NCBI GenBank assembly: GCA_900555975.1
Contig: USNI01000033.1
Location: 1 to 9,266 of the forward strand
Reading direction: 5' to 3'
Origin: an uncultured Desulfovibrio sp.
Lineage (GTDB): Bacteria > Desulfobacterota > Desulfovibrionia > Desulfovibrionales > Desulfovibrionaceae
Length of the DNA stretch: 9,266 bases
Shown: one piece after another, positions 1 through 7,434 of the stretch
How positions within the stretch are numbered: position 1 is the first letter of the stretch
How the letters are laid out: every line of letters begins with the position of its first letter
Notes under the pieces: generated by a model
Told to the model about the DNA's origin: nothing
The model's input: the letters and a program-made list of their open reading frames with translations, nothing else
The model's database searches: none
Made by a program: the position numbers and the translations under genes

Positions 1-1
1 G

Positions 2-1534
2 GCATGGGAAGCCATGGGCGGTCAGGGCCGTCTCGGCTATGATCTGGAGCACAGCGACTGCATTCTTGCCGCCGGCGCTCCCGTTCTGGAGAGCTGGGGC
101 GTGGTCGCCGCCAACCGCAGCGCGTTCAACCGCACGCATCCCGTCGCCGGAGAGGCGTCGCAGAAGCTCATCTACGCCGGCGCCGTGCAGAACAACACCG
201 CCGCAGGCGCGGATCTGTGGCTGCCCGTCAGACCCGGCACCGAAATGACCCTGCTGCTCGGCGTGGCCAATCTGCTCATCAAGGCCGGAAAGGCCGGCTT
301 TGCCGCGGGTCTGCAGAACTTCGCCTCCTTCGTGTCCGCCTACACGCCCGAAAAGGTTTCCGGCATCACCGGCGTTCCCGCCGCCCGTCTCGAAGAAGCG
401 GCCAAAGCTCTGGCCTCCGCCAAAAAGCCGCTGGTCATTGCGGGCTCCGCGCTCGGATCCGGCGGCGCTGCCGGTCCCGTCATGGCGGCCGTGGCCGTCA
501 ACATGCTGCTCGGCAGCGTGAACAGGGAAGGCGGTCTCGTGGATCTGCCCTTCCCGGTTTCCGTGGTCTCCAACGCCACCGAATACCGCGAAACCATCCG
601 CAAGCGCTTCGTGGACTACACGCAGTCCGTAGCCGCCGGCAAAACCAAGGCTCCGGCATTCCTGCTTGTTCATGCCGCCAATCCGCTCTACTCCCTTCCC
701 GCCGATTCCGGCATGAAGGAAACGCTCGACAAGGCCGGCTTCTCCGTGGCCGTGGCGAGCTTCATGAGCGAAACCTGCGAGGCCTGCGATCTGGTTCTTC
801 CCGCGGCCCTCGGCATGGAAGCCTTCGACGACGTGCAGACGCCCTACGGTTCCGGCCGCGTGACCTACGCGCTGGCCCGTCCCGTGGCCAAGCCCTTTGC
901 CGACGCCCGCAGCGCCGGCGAGCTGTACATCGCCCTGGCGCAGGAACTCAAGCTCGACACGGGCGTCAAGGACATGCCCGAACTGCTGTACAAGCATGCC
1001 TACGCCCTCGGTGCTCCCTTCCGCGCCATGATGGAGGAAGGCAGCGTGCATACGGCCTCCACGTCGCTGCCCGCATCGCCGCTCTTCTACAACTGGGAAG
1101 CCATTCGTGCAGCCGCCTCCGCCAAGGCCGCGGAAGGCGATCTGCAGGTCGCTCCCGTGGTCGTGCTCGGCATGGGCACGGCGCAGACGGCCATTCCGCC
1201 CTTCGCCACCAAGGTGGTGACCGACTATCAGCTCAAGGGCAAGCTCAGCGTGGTGCAGCTGAACGGCGCCACCGCCGCCAAACTGAAGGTACAATCCGGC
1301 GATCACATCAGGCTCGTCGCCGGCAATAACGTGGAAATCACCGCGGTTGTCGCCGTCTTCGAAGGTATCCTGCCCGATACCGTCTCCCTCGTCGCCGGAC
1401 TCGGCCATACGGCCTTCGACGAATTCAGCAGGGGCAAGGGCGCGAACGTTCTGGCGCTGACCAGCGTGTCCAGAGAACCCGGTACCGGTCTGCCGGTCTG
1501 GGGCCTTGCGGGCGTGAAGGCCGTAAAGGCATAG
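2..1534 (+). CDS. qrcB: Qrc complex subunit B, molybdopterin-oxidoreductase family (5' partial)
   Basis: This is the C-terminal 510 residues of a molybdopterin-oxidoreductase family protein. The frame is open to the window edge, so the ATG at 14 is internal and the true start and any signal peptide or N-terminal Fe-S site are missing. The first ~350 residues keep family features: an AHSD-like stretch (EHSDCILAAGAPVLESWG) and SETCEACDLVLPAALGMEAF. The last ~125 residues resemble the dinucleotide-binding domain (LNGATAAKLKVQSGDHIRL, then VAGLGHTAFDEFSRGKGAN). Identification as QrcB rests mainly on order: a four-cluster ferredoxin and an NrfD protein follow at once. In Desulfovibrio vulgaris QrcB is reported to lack molybdenum and to serve the menaquinone-reducing Qrc complex on the periplasmic side. 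The stop lies 10 bases before the qrcC ATG, indicating cotranscription. It could instead belong to a related alternative complex III or polysulfide reductase-like complex. Confidence 0.82.
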   Translation, partial: AWEAMGGQGRLGYDLEHSDCILAAGAPVLESWGVVAANRSAFNRTHPVAGEASQKLIYAGAVQNNTAAGADLWLPVRPGTEMTLLLGVANLLIKAGKAGFAAGLQNFASFVSAYTPEKVSGITGVPAARLEEAAKALASAKKPLVIAGSALGSGGAAGPVMAAVAVNMLLGSVNREGGLVDLPFPVSVVSNATEYRETIRKRFVDYTQSVAAGKTKAPAFLLVHAANPLYSLPADSGMKETLDKAGFSVAVASFMSETCEACDLVLPAALGMEAFDDVQTPYGSGRVTYALARPVAKPFADARSAGELYIALAQELKLDTGVKDMPELLYKHAYALGAPFRAMMEEGSVHTASTSLPASPLFYNWEAIRAAASAKAAEGDLQVAPVVVLGMGTAQTAIPPFATKVVTDYQLKGKLSVVQLNGATAAKLKVQSGDHIRLVAGNNVEITAVVAVFEGILPDTVSLVAGLGHTAFDEFSRGKGANVLALTSVSREPGTGLPVWGLAGVKAVKA

Positions 1535-1544
1535 GGGGGTCGAG

Positions 1545-2330
1545 ATGTCTTCTGAAGTCAAGGAATTCAAAATAAGATGGGGCATGGTCATCGACATCGA
1601 CAAGTGCACGGGCTGCGGCGCGTGCATGGTGGCCTGCCAGGCGGAAAACAACGTGGCTCCGGCCGTGGACGGCAGCAACAAGCTGCGTTCGCTCAACTGG
1701 CTCACCGTCTTCCGTCTCTCCAACCACAAACCCTTCCCGGATCATGAAGTGGCCTATCTGCCCCGGCCCTGCATGCAGTGCGGCAAGCCTTCCTGCGTGT
1801 CCGTGTGCCCCGTCATCGCCACGGACAAGAGGGAGGAAGGCGGCATTGTCAGCCAGATTCCGCCCCGCTGCATCGGCTGCCGGTACTGCATGGCCTCATG
1901 TCCCTACCATGCCCGCTACTTCAACTGGTATGACCCGAAGTGGCCCGGCGATCTGGCACAGGCCCTCACTCCCGACGTTTCCACGCGCATGCGCGGCGTC
2001 GTGGAAAAATGCTCCTTCTGCCATCATCGCTTCATGAAGGCTCAGGAAGCCGCCGTGGCCAAAGGACAGGATCCCATGAATCTGCCTGACGGAGCATACA
2101 TCACCGCATGCACCGAAGCCTGTCCCAACGGCGCCATCACCTTCGGCGATCTGAACAATCCCACCCACAAGGTGCACGAACTCATCAAGAGTCCCTACGC
2201 CTTCCGTCTGCTGGAACGTCTCGGCACCGATCCGCAGGTGTACTACATCAGCAAACGTGAATGGGTACGCCGCGAAGGCGACAACTATCTCGAACACGAA
2301 AAGACCGGCGAAGCCACAAAGCAGGGGTAG
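1545..2330 (+). CDS. qrcC: Qrc complex subunit C, four-cluster iron-sulfur protein
   Basis: This 261-residue ferredoxin-like subunit should relay electrons between the QrcB side and the membrane subunit QrcD. It has sixteen cysteines in four sets: C21/C24/C27/C31, C76/C79/C84/C88, C109/C112/C115/C119 and C156/C159/C189/C193, the pattern of the PsrB/DmsB/NrfC-type family. All four sets look complete, so up to four cubane clusters are possible; cluster type cannot be read from sequence. No signal peptide is visible, which fits export together with a Tat-bearing partner or assembly on a partner subunit. The start is supported by a G-rich Shine-Dalgarno just upstream (AGGGGGG, 1533-1539). The stop is three bases before the qrcD start. 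The family assignment is secure; the Qrc assignment rests on the flanking genes. Confidence 0.9.
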   Translation: MSSEVKEFKIRWGMVIDIDKCTGCGACMVACQAENNVAPAVDGSNKLRSLNWLTVFRLSNHKPFPDHEVAYLPRPCMQCGKPSCVSVCPVIATDKREEGGIVSQIPPRCIGCRYCMASCPYHARYFNWYDPKWPGDLAQALTPDVSTRMRGVVEKCSFCHHRFMKAQEAAVAKGQDPMNLPDGAYITACTEACPNGAITFGDLNNPTHKVHELIKSPYAFRLLERLGTDPQVYYISKREWVRREGDNYLEHEKTGEATKQG

Positions 2331-2333
2331 GTT

Positions 2334-3581
2334 ATGGATTACAGCAAACCTGTTGATGCGGAGCTTTTCCCGGAAGGGTGCGAGCGCTGCTCTCTGACGA
2401 AATTCATGGGATGGATGTCCATTCTGGGCGTCATCTTCCTCTGGGGGCTTTACGCCGCCGTACGCGTTCTCGGCTTCGGCCTCGGCGAAACCGGCATGGA
2501 CGACTACTTCGGCTTTGGTCTCTGGATCACCTTCGACCTCGCCGTCATCGCTCTCGGCGCCGGCGCCTTCTTCACGGGCGCCCTGCGCTACATCCTCAAC
2601 ATCGACGAGCTGAAGAACATCGTGAACCTCGCCGCCGTCATCGGCTTTCTGTGCTACACGGGCGCCATGATGATTCTGGTTCTCGACATCGGCCAGCCCA
2701 TCCGCTGCTGGTTCGGCTACTGGTATCCCAACGTGCATTCCATGCTCACGGAAGTCATTTTCTGCATCACCTGCTACTGCATCGTCCTCATTCTTGAGTT
2801 CGTGCCGCTGGTGCTCGAAAACCGTCAGCTCATGAAGAGACCCTTCATTCATGCGCTGGCTCACAACTTCCATGTGTACATGCCCATTTTCGCGGGTATC
2901 GGTGCGTTCCTGTCCACCTTCCATCAGGGCTCTCTCGGCGGTATGTACGGCGTGCTGTTCGGTCGTCCCTACCTGTTCCGCGAAGGCTTCTTCATCTGGC
3001 CCTGGACCTTCTTCCTGTTCGTGCTTTCCGCCGTGGCCTCCGGTCCCATGTTCACCGTGCTCGTCTGCACGCTCATGGAAAAGATGTCCGGACGCAAGCT
3101 CGTCAGCTGGGAAGTCAAGCAGCTCATGGGCAAGGTCGGCGGCACCATGCTCATCGTGTACACCATCTTCAAGTGTCTCGACAGCTGGTACTGGGCCACG
3201 GATCTGCTGGCCGGTCAGGGTCTCACCTTCGACCAGATGTTCCACGGCTGGATCTACGGCAAATGGCTGTTCTGGCTTGAACACGCATGCATCATCGTTC
3301 CCATGATCGTGCTGCTCATCAAGTCTCTGCGCGAAAAGCCCTGGATCTTCTATCTGATGCTCTTCCTTACCTGCGCAAGCATCACCATCAACCGCTACGT
3401 GCTCACCGTTCAGGGCCTGGCCCAGCCCGTCATGCCTTTCGACAGCTGGTATGCCTACGCTCCCAACTGGGCGGAATGGGCAAGCTGCTTCCTCGTCTTC
3501 GCCTACGCCGCCATGGTGCTCTCGCTGGCCTACCGCTACACGCCCATGTTCCCGCAGGAAGCCGAACTCAACAAGAAGTAA
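2334..3581 (+). CDS. qrcD: Qrc complex subunit D, NrfD-type membrane quinone-interacting subunit
   Basis: This 415-residue polytopic membrane protein of the NrfD/PsrC/HybB family should anchor Qrc and hold the menaquinone site. I count about ten hydrophobic segments, near residues 27-47, 62-86, 97-118, 137-161, 179-199, 221-247, 264-289, 311-329, 337-357 and 380-400. That matches the ten-helix members of the family. Family-type signatures are LDIGQP (117-122) and HQGSLGG (197-203), both at helix ends where quinone and proton-path residues lie in relatives. Related QrcD proteins are known to couple quinone reduction to charge movement. An AGGGG Shine-Dalgarno overlaps the end of qrcC and there is a three-base gap, so translation is probably coupled. 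A terminator follows 22 bases after the stop, making this the last operon gene. Confidence 0.9.
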   Translation: MDYSKPVDAELFPEGCERCSLTKFMGWMSILGVIFLWGLYAAVRVLGFGLGETGMDDYFGFGLWITFDLAVIALGAGAFFTGALRYILNIDELKNIVNLAAVIGFLCYTGAMMILVLDIGQPIRCWFGYWYPNVHSMLTEVIFCITCYCIVLILEFVPLVLENRQLMKRPFIHALAHNFHVYMPIFAGIGAFLSTFHQGSLGGMYGVLFGRPYLFREGFFIWPWTFFLFVLSAVASGPMFTVLVCTLMEKMSGRKLVSWEVKQLMGKVGGTMLIVYTIFKCLDSWYWATDLLAGQGLTFDQMFHGWIYGKWLFWLEHACIIVPMIVLLIKSLREKPWIFYLMLFLTCASITINRYVLTVQGLAQPVMPFDSWYAYAPNWAEWASCFLVFAYAAMVLSLAYRYTPMFPQEAELNKK

Positions 3582-3582
3582 T

Positions 3583-3594
3583 CCCCCCCCCCCC
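3583..3594 (+). repeat. C12 homopolymer after qrcD
   Basis: Twelve consecutive cytosines begin one base after the qrcD stop codon and end nine bases before the terminator stem. The run is outside the reading frame, so a change in length would not alter QrcD. It could be a slippage-prone site or an assembly length error. Confidence 0.9.
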
Positions 3595-3603
3595 GACCTC
3601 CAC

Positions 3604-3637
3604 AAAAGCGGCCTTTCTCCGGATCGGCCGCTTTTTT
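3604..3637 (+). terminator. Rho-independent terminator of the qrc operon
   Basis: A perfect 10-bp stem (AAAAGCGGCC, 3604-3613, with GGCCGCTTTT, 3626-3635) encloses a 12-base loop and runs into six T residues (3632-3637). It lies 22 bases after the qrcD stop. The A-tract on the left arm could give some activity on the other strand too, but no minus-strand gene ends here. Confidence 0.9.
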
Positions 3638-3848
3638 CGTCATCAGAAAACGCCGCCGCTGCTGCTCCGCCTCTCTGAAACGACTGCGCCGTTTTCTCCT
3701 GAATACGCCGCATCGCCCTTCCGCATTGCTTCGAGCACATTCTGAATGCACCGCATCGTCTCTGCCGAACGCACCGCGCCGGACAAAGGGAAGGTGCTTT
3801 TGAACAAGGCAGGTTCTCCCCCTCCTTCTTCCCCCGCAGACACCTTCA

Positions 3849-3984
3849 GCAGAGCTTTTCCTCTCTCCGTCCGCACATCCTCCTCGGCAGGGCTTTTCCA
3901 CCTCATCCACGCAGGTCGTTTTTCCCCTCCCTGCGGGACGCTTCGCCAGAACTTTTCCCCTTCGCAGGCGCTTTCCCCTCCTCC
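3849..3984. repeat. Cluster of five degenerate ~20-bp units (GCAG..CTTTTCC type)
   Basis: Similar units start at 3849 (GCAGAGCTTTTCCTCTC), 3887 (GCAGGGCTTTTCCACCTC), 3911 (GCAGGTCGTTTTTCCCCTCC), 3945 (GCCAGAACTTTTCCCCTTC) and 3964 (GCAGGCGCTTTCCCCTCC). Spacing is irregular (38, 24, 34 and 19 bases). The core CTTTTCC also recurs near 4092 and 4341. The units are too divergent and irregular for a CRISPR array. No function can be assigned. Confidence 0.5.
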
Positions 3985-3987
3985 ACA

Positions 3988-4073
3988 GGATATCCCCCGG
4001 CAAAGAGACTCCCCGCAACGTCGATGCCTTTGATTTCGCTGTTGATGGATATCCCCAAGAGGCTCCCCGCACG
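3988..4073. repeat. Imperfect direct repeat pair, 59-bp offset
   Basis: Copy 1 (3988-4020) and copy 2 (4047-4073) both begin GGATATCCCC and end in CTCCCCGC followed by AACG or ACG. Between these, copy 1 has four extra bases and two small differences. The GGATATCC core is itself palindromic. The 26 bases between copies show no feature. Confidence 0.6.
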
Positions 4074-4604
4074 CCCGTCGGAAGCGGTCCGCTTTTCCTG
4101 CCTGCCCGTCTTTTGAGCAGGAAACTCCCCCGGAGAACGCACGCTCAGCACTTCCCGATCCCTGCGCCTCCTGCACGCCATGACGGCCCGTCTCCGCTGC
4201 TTCAGGAACGCTCCGGCATGTCCGACGCGCTGCATCCTGAAGACGCCTGTTCCGCAGCCTCTTCCGCACATGACGACGTCGTGCCATCGTCCGCCCCGCC
4301 CTTCTCCCTGCACCGGACGACGCTTGTCCCGTCCTGACCGCTTTTCCGCCGCCCCTCCTGTCCCCCCTTCGGACGCACAGCCCGCACTCTGCGCAAAATG
4401 CTCCGACCCCGCACCTCTCCCCGCGATACACGTTCCTCCACATCGAGAGAGTCCTGAGGCGTCGTCGTACTTGACGTTTTGCCCGTGACCGCAGCCGTCC
4501 GGACCTGACGAAGATGCCCGTAGGCAGATTTCCCCGACGGGGCCGGAGCAGTACCCCGGACGCCCTTTCCCCGCGCCTCTCCCTCTGCCTTCACGGCGTT
4601 TGTC

Positions 4605-4633
4605 TTGTCTGGACGGAGCCGTCGGTCTATACA
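4605..4633 (+). promoter_or_regulatory. Possible sigma-70-like promoter for the uvrA-like gene
   Basis: TTGTCT (4605-4610) and TATACA (4628-4633) are separated by 17 bases, each matching four of six consensus positions. Transcription would start at about 4640, leaving a very short leader and placing the Shine-Dalgarno at the 5' end of the RNA. That proximity lowers confidence. No LexA-type box was seen. Confidence 0.28.
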
Positions 4634-4639
4634 AGGAGC

Positions 4640-4645
4640 AAGGAG
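4640..4645 (+). promoter_or_regulatory. Shine-Dalgarno fixing the uvrA-like start
   Basis: AAGGAG lies six bases before the ATG at 4652. The same frame is open to an ATG at 4514, but that one has no such site and the intervening 46 residues are not UvrA-like, so 4652 is preferred. Confidence 0.8.
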
Positions 4646-4651
4646 ACAACG

Positions 4652-7171
4652 ATGCAGGACAGACATGACCACAGGGGCATGATTCCCCGTTTCATGGAAG
4701 TGAGGGGCGCGCGGGTACACAATCTGAAAAACGTTTCCGTGCGCATTCCGCTGAACGAGATTGTTGCCATTGCGGGGGTTTCCGGTTCGGGAAAGTCGTC
4801 GCTGGCGCTGGGGGTGCTGTATGCCGAGGGCTCCCGACGATATCTGGAAGCGCTGTCGACGTACACGCGACGGCGCATGACGCAGGCGGCACGACCGCAG
4901 GTGGACGAGGTTCTGTATGTTCCTGCGGCGCTGGCGCTGCGTCAGCGTCCCGGCATAGCGGGCATACGGAGCACATTCGGTACGGGTACGGAGCTGCTGA
5001 ACGGCCTGCGTCTCATGTATTCGCGTCTGGCGAGTCACCGCTGTCCCAACGGACATGATGTGCCGCCGTCACTGGCGGTGGCGGCGGGTCGAAAGCTCTG
5101 CTGTCCGGAGTGCGGAGCGATGTGGTACGGACCGTCGGCGGAGGATCTGGCCTTCAACAGCCGGGGAGCCTGCCGCACCTGCAACGGCACGGGGCTGGTG
5201 CGGACGGTGGATCGGTCCACGCTGGTGCCGGACGAGTCGCTGAGCATCGACGAAGGCGCGGTTGCGCCGTGGAATTCTCTGATGTGGTCGCTCATGACGG
5301 ACGTATGCCGCGCCATGGGAGTTCGGACGAACGTGCCGTTCCGCGACCTGACGGATGAAGAGAAGCGCGTGGTCTACGACGGTCCCGCGGAAAAGAAGCA
5401 CATTCTGTACAAGGCGAAGAACTCGAATCAGGCGGGAGAGCTGGACTTCACCTATTACAACGCGGTGTACACGGTGGAAAACGCGCTTGCCAAAGTGAAG
5501 GATGAAAAGGGCATGAAGCGCGTGGAGAAGTTTCTGAAGGAGGACGTGTGTCCGGACTGCGGCGGCACGCGGCTCTGCGAAACGGCGCGCATGCCGAAGG
5601 TGCGGGGCCTTTCGCTGGACGAGGCATGCGCCATGCCGCTCGATAAGCTGACGCTCTGGACGGCCGGAGTTCCGGACACGCTTCCCGAAGAGATGCGTCC
5701 CATGGCAAAGGACATATGCGACGCCTTTCAGAGCACGGCAGGCCGTCTTCTGGAACTCGGTCTGGGCTATCTGGCGCCGGATCGTTCCGCGTCCACGCTG
5801 TCCACGGGGGAGCGTCAACGCATGCAGCTCGCGCGGGCGGTGCGCAACCGGACGACGGGTGTGCTGTACGTGCTGGACGAGCCGTCCATCGGACTGCATC
5901 CCGCGAACATCGCGGGACTTGTCGGCGTGATGCGCGATCTTGTGGCGGACGGCAACTCCGTGGTTCTGGTGGACCACGACACGCAGATACTCTCGGAGGC
6001 GGACTGGCTCATCGAAATGGGTCCGGAGGCCGGAACACGCGGCGGAGAGGTGCTGACGGAGGGATGCGTGGCCGACATTGCATCGGACCCGCGTTCCCGC
6101 ATCGGACGCTTTCTTGGAGACACGGGGCTGGGCCGTCTGAGACCGGAGACAGCGGAGACCGACCTGTTCGCCGCGGGAAGCATACGGCTTGTCATGGAGG
6201 GCATCCATACGGTGAAGCCGCTGGACGTCGTTTTTCCCAGGGGACGTCTGAGCGTGGTGACCGGCGTATCCGGATCGGGAAAGACCACGCTCATTCTGGA
6301 GAGCCTCGTCCCGGCGCTTCGGGCGCTTTCGGGCACGGGCAGGATGCCCGATCATGTTCGCAGCGTGCAGGCGGAAGGGATCTCGCAGGTGAAGCTCATC
6401 GACGCCTCGCCCATAGGCGTGAACGTACGCTCCACCGTGGCCACCTACGCCGACGTGCACGACGAGCTGCGCAAGGCCTTTGCGCGCACTGAACAGGCAA
6501 AAGACCGGGGACTCAGAGCCGGAGACTTTTCCTACAATACCGGCAGTCTGCGCTGCCCCGTCTGTGACGGCACGGGAGTGGTCAGCCTGGACGTGCAGTT
6601 TCTGCCGGACGTGGACATCCCCTGTCCCGAATGCCGCGGGAGCCGCTTCTCGCGTGCCGCGGACGACGTGAAATACGAAAACCGCGCCGGCCGGACCTGC
6701 TCCATGCCGGAAATCATGGCCATGAGCGTGCACGACGCGCTGAACGCCTGCGCCGATCTCAAGACCGTGTGTCGGAGGCTGGACGTGCTGGAAAAGCTCG
6801 GTCTCGGCTACCTCACGCTGGGCGAACAGACGCCAGGACTGTCCGGAGGCGAAGCGCAGCGCCTGAAGCTGGCCTCGGAAATGGGACGCTCCCAGAACGA
6901 CAGCGTGTTCGTGTTCGACGAACCCACCATAGGACTGCATCCCCTGGACGTGCAGACGCTGCTCGGCGTCTTTCAGACGCTGATCGAAAACGGCGGCACC
7001 GTCATCGTCATCGAACATGACCTGGACGTCATCAGCAACGCCGACTACATCGTCGACATGGGCCCGGGCGGAGGCGACAAAGGCGGACGCATCGTGGCCG
7101 CAGGACCGCCCGCCCGCATCGCCGCCTGTCCGGAAAGCCTCACCGGCGCCGCCCTCGCCCGCAAAAGATAG
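4652..7171 (+). CDS. UvrA-like ABC ATPase lacking the UvrB-binding domain (class II type)
   Basis: This 839-residue protein has the two-module UvrA layout but is about 100 residues shorter than canonical UvrA (~940). Module 1 has Walker A GVSGSGKS (42-49), signature STGERQR (384-390), Walker [10 protein letters not shown] (D409/E410) and H442. Module 2 has GVSGSGKT (538-545), SGGEAQR (731-737), D756/E757 and H789. Zinc-type cysteines are C151/C154/C174/C177 and C635/C638/C658/C661, plus CPDC (300-303) before GGTRL. After [20 protein letters not shown] the chain passes within about 20 residues from CPNGHD (131-136) to the first CPEC; canonical UvrA has ~100 residues of UvrB-binding domain there. 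DNA binding and ATP hydrolysis are likely; classical UvrABC repair is doubtful. Class II relatives include antibiotic self-resistance and accessory damage-tolerance proteins. No efflux or biosynthesis gene adjoins it, so the role is open. Confidence 0.9.
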   Translation: MQDRHDHRGMIPRFMEVRGARVHNLKNVSVRIPLNEIVAIAGVSGSGKSSLALGVLYAEGSRRYLEALSTYTRRRMTQAARPQVDEVLYVPAALALRQRPGIAGIRSTFGTGTELLNGLRLMYSRLASHRCPNGHDVPPSLAVAAGRKLCCPECGAMWYGPSAEDLAFNSRGACRTCNGTGLVRTVDRSTLVPDESLSIDEGAVAPWNSLMWSLMTDVCRAMGVRTNVPFRDLTDEEKRVVYDGPAEKKHILYKAKNSNQAGELDFTYYNAVYTVENALAKVKDEKGMKRVEKFLKEDVCPDCGGTRLCETARMPKVRGLSLDEACAMPLDKLTLWTAGVPDTLPEEMRPMAKDICDAFQSTAGRLLELGLGYLAPDRSASTLSTGERQRMQLARAVRNRTTGVLYVLDEPSIGLHPANIAGLVGVMRDLVADGNSVVLVDHDTQILSEADWLIEMGPEAGTRGGEVLTEGCVADIASDPRSRIGRFLGDTGLGRLRPETAETDLFAAGSIRLVMEGIHTVKPLDVVFPRGRLSVVTGVSGSGKTTLILESLVPALRALSGTGRMPDHVRSVQAEGISQVKLIDASPIGVNVRSTVATYADVHDELRKAFARTEQAKDRGLRAGDFSYNTGSLRCPVCDGTGVVSLDVQFLPDVDIPCPECRGSRFSRAADDVKYENRAGRTCSMPEIMAMSVHDALNACADLKTVCRRLDVLEKLGLGYLTLGEQTPGLSGGEAQRLKLASEMGRSQNDSVFVFDEPTIGLHPLDVQTLLGVFQTLIENGGTVIVIEHDLDVISNADYIVDMGPGGGDKGGRIVAAGPPARIAACPESLTGAALARKR

Positions 7172-7188
7172 GCGAAGGGGAAAGATAT

Positions 7189-7232
7189 CGGGGCGCCGCC
7201 CCGGCCCCGCCGGGGGGAATGATTCCCCCCGG
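7189..7232. repeat. REP-like double-hairpin palindromic element
   Basis: Two GC-rich hairpins lie 18 bases after the uvrA-like stop. The first is CGGGGC/GCCCCG (7189-7203) with a 3-base loop. The second is a perfect inverted repeat (7210-7232): CCGGGGGGAA, loop TGA, TTCCCCCCGG. There is no following T-tract, so it is not a standard intrinsic terminator. The layout is like repetitive extragenic palindromes seen between genes in many GC-rich proteobacteria. Its copy number cannot be judged from one window. It could stabilise the uvrA-like mRNA 3' end. Confidence 0.6.
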
Positions 7233-7272
7233 TCCCCCTCAATGGGAGAGGGACGGGATGTCCGGGCCCCTG

Positions 7273-7331
7273 CCTTCCATCTCCCGTGCCTGCTCCGCGG
7301 GTCTTTTCTCAAAAAAGACGCAGATGGAAGG
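7273..7331. repeat. Nested inverted repeat between convergent genes
   Basis: A perfect 10-bp outer pair (CCTTCCATCT, 7273-7282, and AGATGGAAGG, 7322-7331) encloses an inner hairpin GTCTTTT/AAAAGAC (7301-7307 and 7313-7319, loop CTCAA). The inner stem is AT-rich. It might act as a weak terminator or mRNA end structure for either strand, but neither side has a proper T-tract beyond the stem. Confidence 0.45.
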
Positions 7332-7368
7332 ATCGGCAGACCGGAGAACGCTGTCCTCCGGCACGGAC

Positions 7369-7394
7369 AAAAAGAGCGCGGCCTGAAGCCGCGC
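7369..7394 (-). terminator. Rho-independent terminator of the GTPase/HD operon
   Basis: Read on the minus strand, a perfect 7-bp stem (GCGCGGC/GCCGCGC, 7376-7394, 5-base loop) is followed by TC and five T residues (7373-7369). It lies about 40 bases after the HD gene stop, the expected place for ending the minus-strand operon. On the + strand no T-tract follows, so it should not stop transcripts from the uvrA-like gene. Confidence 0.75.
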
Positions 7395-7434
7395 CCATTC
7401 CGTCATTTCGAACAATGCGTCATGTCCGGCCGTC

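Larger units (their letters stand above)
3638..4604. other. Long intergenic region with no convincing gene, pyrimidine-rich on + strand
   Basis: Almost 1 kb lies between the qrc terminator and the uvrA-like gene. Open frames exist on both strands, the longest on the minus strand, but their translations are dominated by Arg, Gly, Ser and Cys with no domain, no ordinary codon preference and several frames open at once. This is what GC-rich noncoding DNA gives. The + strand is poor in purines: I counted 18 of 60 in 3841-3900, 18 of 60 in 3901-3960 and 16 of 60 in 4321-4380. Short degenerate repeats (3849-3984) and a direct repeat pair (3988-4073) are listed separately. It may be a decayed gene, an unrecognised RNA locus or a repeat-derived spacer. 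Confidence 0.6.

Noticed and set aside
14..16. ATG at the left edge as the qrcB start
   Set aside because: The frame is open upstream of it to the window edge and the family domain is already under way, so the gene is truncated by the window.
3645..3697. Second possible terminator after qrcD (AGAAAACG/CGTTTTCT)
   Set aside because: Only an 8-bp stem around a 37-base loop with no proper T-tract; the terminator at 3604-3637 is sufficient.
1896..3740. 614-codon open frame on the minus strand across qrcC and qrcD
   Set aside because: It is antisense to two well-supported genes with clear motifs. Its translation is His/Glu/Gly-rich without a domain, as expected from the codon bias of the + strand genes.
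3849..4073. Possible CRISPR array
   Set aside because: Units are degenerate, irregularly spaced and lack uniform spacers; no cas gene is present.
4180..4488. 102-codon + strand open frame in the spacer
   Set aside because: Pro/Arg/Cys-rich product with no motif and no clear Shine-Dalgarno; it overlaps other equally open frames.
3643..4649. Overlapping minus-strand open frames (266 and 248 codons) in the spacer
   Set aside because: Translations are Arg/Gly/Ser/Cys-rich, several frames are open over the same bases and no domain or Shine-Dalgarno was found. A short protein-like stretch near 3988-4073 coincides with the direct repeat and is not enough to call a gene.
4514..4651. Upstream in-frame extension of the uvrA-like gene
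   Set aside because: The ATG at 4652 has a strong AAGGAG site and the extra 46 residues do not resemble UvrA N-termini.
5069..7312. 747-codon open frame on the minus strand under the uvrA-like gene
   Set aside because: It is antisense to intact ABC ATPase motifs, rich in Arg and His and without recognisable domains; a composition artefact of GC-rich coding DNA.
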